From Anagrus nilaparvatae (lineage: Eukaryota; Arthropoda; Insecta; Hymenoptera; Mymaridae): 64,000 nt of DNA. Where the stretch lies: the NCBI GenBank assembly GCA_022575985.1, contig JAKSXM010000137.1, positions 17,502,001 through 17,566,000 on the forward strand, in the 5' to 3' direction. Both the position numbers and the translations under genes were made by a program. The notes beneath the pieces were generated by a model that saw only the letters and a program-made list of their open reading frames with translations, made no database searches and was not told the origin of the DNA. Shown here in pieces: positions 63,152 to 64,000 of this stretch. How positions within the stretch are numbered: the first letter of the stretch is position 1; every line of letters starts with the position of its first letter.

Positions 63152-63501
63152 ATGAAAAAATGGAGAGTTTGTGGTTGTATGAATTACAGATCAGATTCAA
63201 TGGTTGATCAGGTTAAGTCAAAACTTATTGGCCAAGTTGTTCATAAAAAAGGGCCACTTAAAACTGTAATTCCATTTGGAAATATGCAAAAAAATGGTAA
63301 ATTTTTTTAAATTAAATTTCTTACATAGAACTTTCAAATTATTAAGAAAATAATTTTTCTTTCTCAGGACTTAATAGTAAGAAATTATCTGCAATAAAAA
63401 CTCTTCATCCTCAACTCCAGATATTGAGAAAACATAATATCGTTCAAAAAGTTCATCAGGCACAAATTCCTTTACTTGTCCATCATCGCCATAACTTGTG
63501 A
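63152..63501 (+). pseudogene. Two-exon 92-codon frame, probably 3' part of the decayed gene
   Basis: ATG at 63152 opens MKKWRVCGCMNYRSD and runs to a GTAAAT donor at 63297 (phase 1). A 71-bp intron ends TTTCTCAG at 63367, and the frame continues GLNSKKLSAIKTLHPQ and LVHHRHNL to a TGA at 63499-63501. The join restores a Gly codon and keeps a protein-like, basic sequence, so the splice is credible. Beyond the stop, coding-like sequence goes on in other frames, so the TGA is probably a frameshift consequence rather than the native end. Intact-gene status cannot be excluded for this piece alone. Confidence 0.5.
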
Positions 63502-63938
63502 ATGATCTTTACCTATATTAGAAACATCAACTCCATCAAAATTAGAAAAATTATTGTTATTAACAACGTCATGCTCATAATGTTCCATTGCAAATGCTAC
63601 AGCATCAAGTATCGTAGGCATTACTAATGCAATACTCCAAAATGTAGCTGGAAATCTATGGCAAATTGTCAAAGTACACAAACAATTAAAAGTGTTGAAG
63701 AAGAATATGATGCTGCAGCAAGCAGCATAGTACTAGAGAAATGGAGCATATATTGCAAAATCATTTATTAATATGAGTTTGGCCAGTAGTTGCAGAATCA
63801 CATGCTCAACTGAGTTTAAGCAGTATTAGTATTACTGATAAAGGTACAAAAGTAAATGGGAAATCACGAAGTAAGGCTCATGATGGTTTTGGCAGGATAA
63901 ATTTAATGAAAGTGTTAGTAAATAAAAATATTTTTTAA
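63502..63938 (+). pseudogene. Decayed gene, last recognisable part
   Basis: Protein-like pieces lie in shifting + frames: NATASSIVGITNAILQNVAG (about 63590-63650), then SVEEEYDAAASSIVLEKW (about 63690-63750), then VVAESHAQLSLSSISITDKG continuing to KAHDGFGRINLMK and a TAA at 63936. Several shifts and stops separate them. The minus strand carries a 69-codon open frame over 63472-63681, but the continuity of + strand pieces on either side makes it a shadow. Confidence 0.5.
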
Positions 63939-64000
63939 ATAGCAAGTGAAAATAATTATCAATGACTCGGATAGTGTAGAAAATACTTTATTTAGCAAAA

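Noticed and set aside
63472..63681. 69-codon minus-strand frame with varied residues
   Set aside because: Protein-like + strand pieces overlap and flank it (NATASSIVGITNAILQ, SVEEEYDAAASS) as part of the decayed gene; the minus frame is its shadow.

Overview
The window reads as nuclear DNA of a very A+T-rich arthropod, most likely an insect. Coding stretches are short and sparse, small introns of 57-71 bp carry GT/AG borders, start codons sit in CAAAATG-type contexts, and most of the sequence is A/T-rich non-coding DNA with fold-back and tandem repeats. Such a composition is known in some parasitoid wasps among other insects, but nothing here fixes the order. I see no bacterial gene, rRNA, tRNA or CRISPR array.

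Layout. (1) At the left edge (1-243, +) is the 3' part of a small two-exon gene for a secreted cationic peptide with the plan of an antimicrobial or venom peptide: signal peptide, acidic spacer, Lys-rich amphipathic segment and a C-terminal Gly-Lys amidation signal. (2) From about 2.2 to 57.8 kb (+) I infer one long gene. Three alternative first coding exons, each starting with ATG and each ending in phase 0, lie at 2230-2367, 20299-20466 and 48054-48101. All could splice to a phase-0 internal exon at 48842-48960, followed by another exon ending at 57821. The first intron would be up to 46.5 kb and holds two recursive-splicing (ratchet) sites at 10167/10168 and 40435/40436, identical over 21 nt. 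I did not recognise the protein. (3) On the minus strand inside that intron (19166-19372) is a 68-codon ORF with a signal-peptide-like start. (4) From about 60.1 kb to the right edge (+) lies a decayed, intron-bearing gene: a Lys/Ser/Asn-rich, nuclear-looking protein broken by stops and frameshifts.

Repeats fill much of the rest. They include several long inverted repeats (12487-13160, 13309-13778, 29159-29485, 45180-46066, 49035-49229, 59550-59745), a 133-bp tandem repeat (44791-45076), a dispersed TCTCGCAAGTGAAATGATT family with at least six copies, a GGTCGCTG-bearing family (6807-7327, 12487-13160), hammerhead-ribozyme-like cores (22555-22583, 29368-29401) and G/C homopolymer islands near 31.8 and 36.4-36.7 kb.

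How the parts may work together. If the long-gene model is right, promoter choice swaps the N-terminus of a shared protein, and the distal promoter depends on stepwise removal of a very long intron. The palindromic elements then lie in transcribed intron, where they could form long RNA hairpins. The main uncertainties are the identity of the long gene, the join between its last two exons, and whether the short secreted ORFs are expressed.
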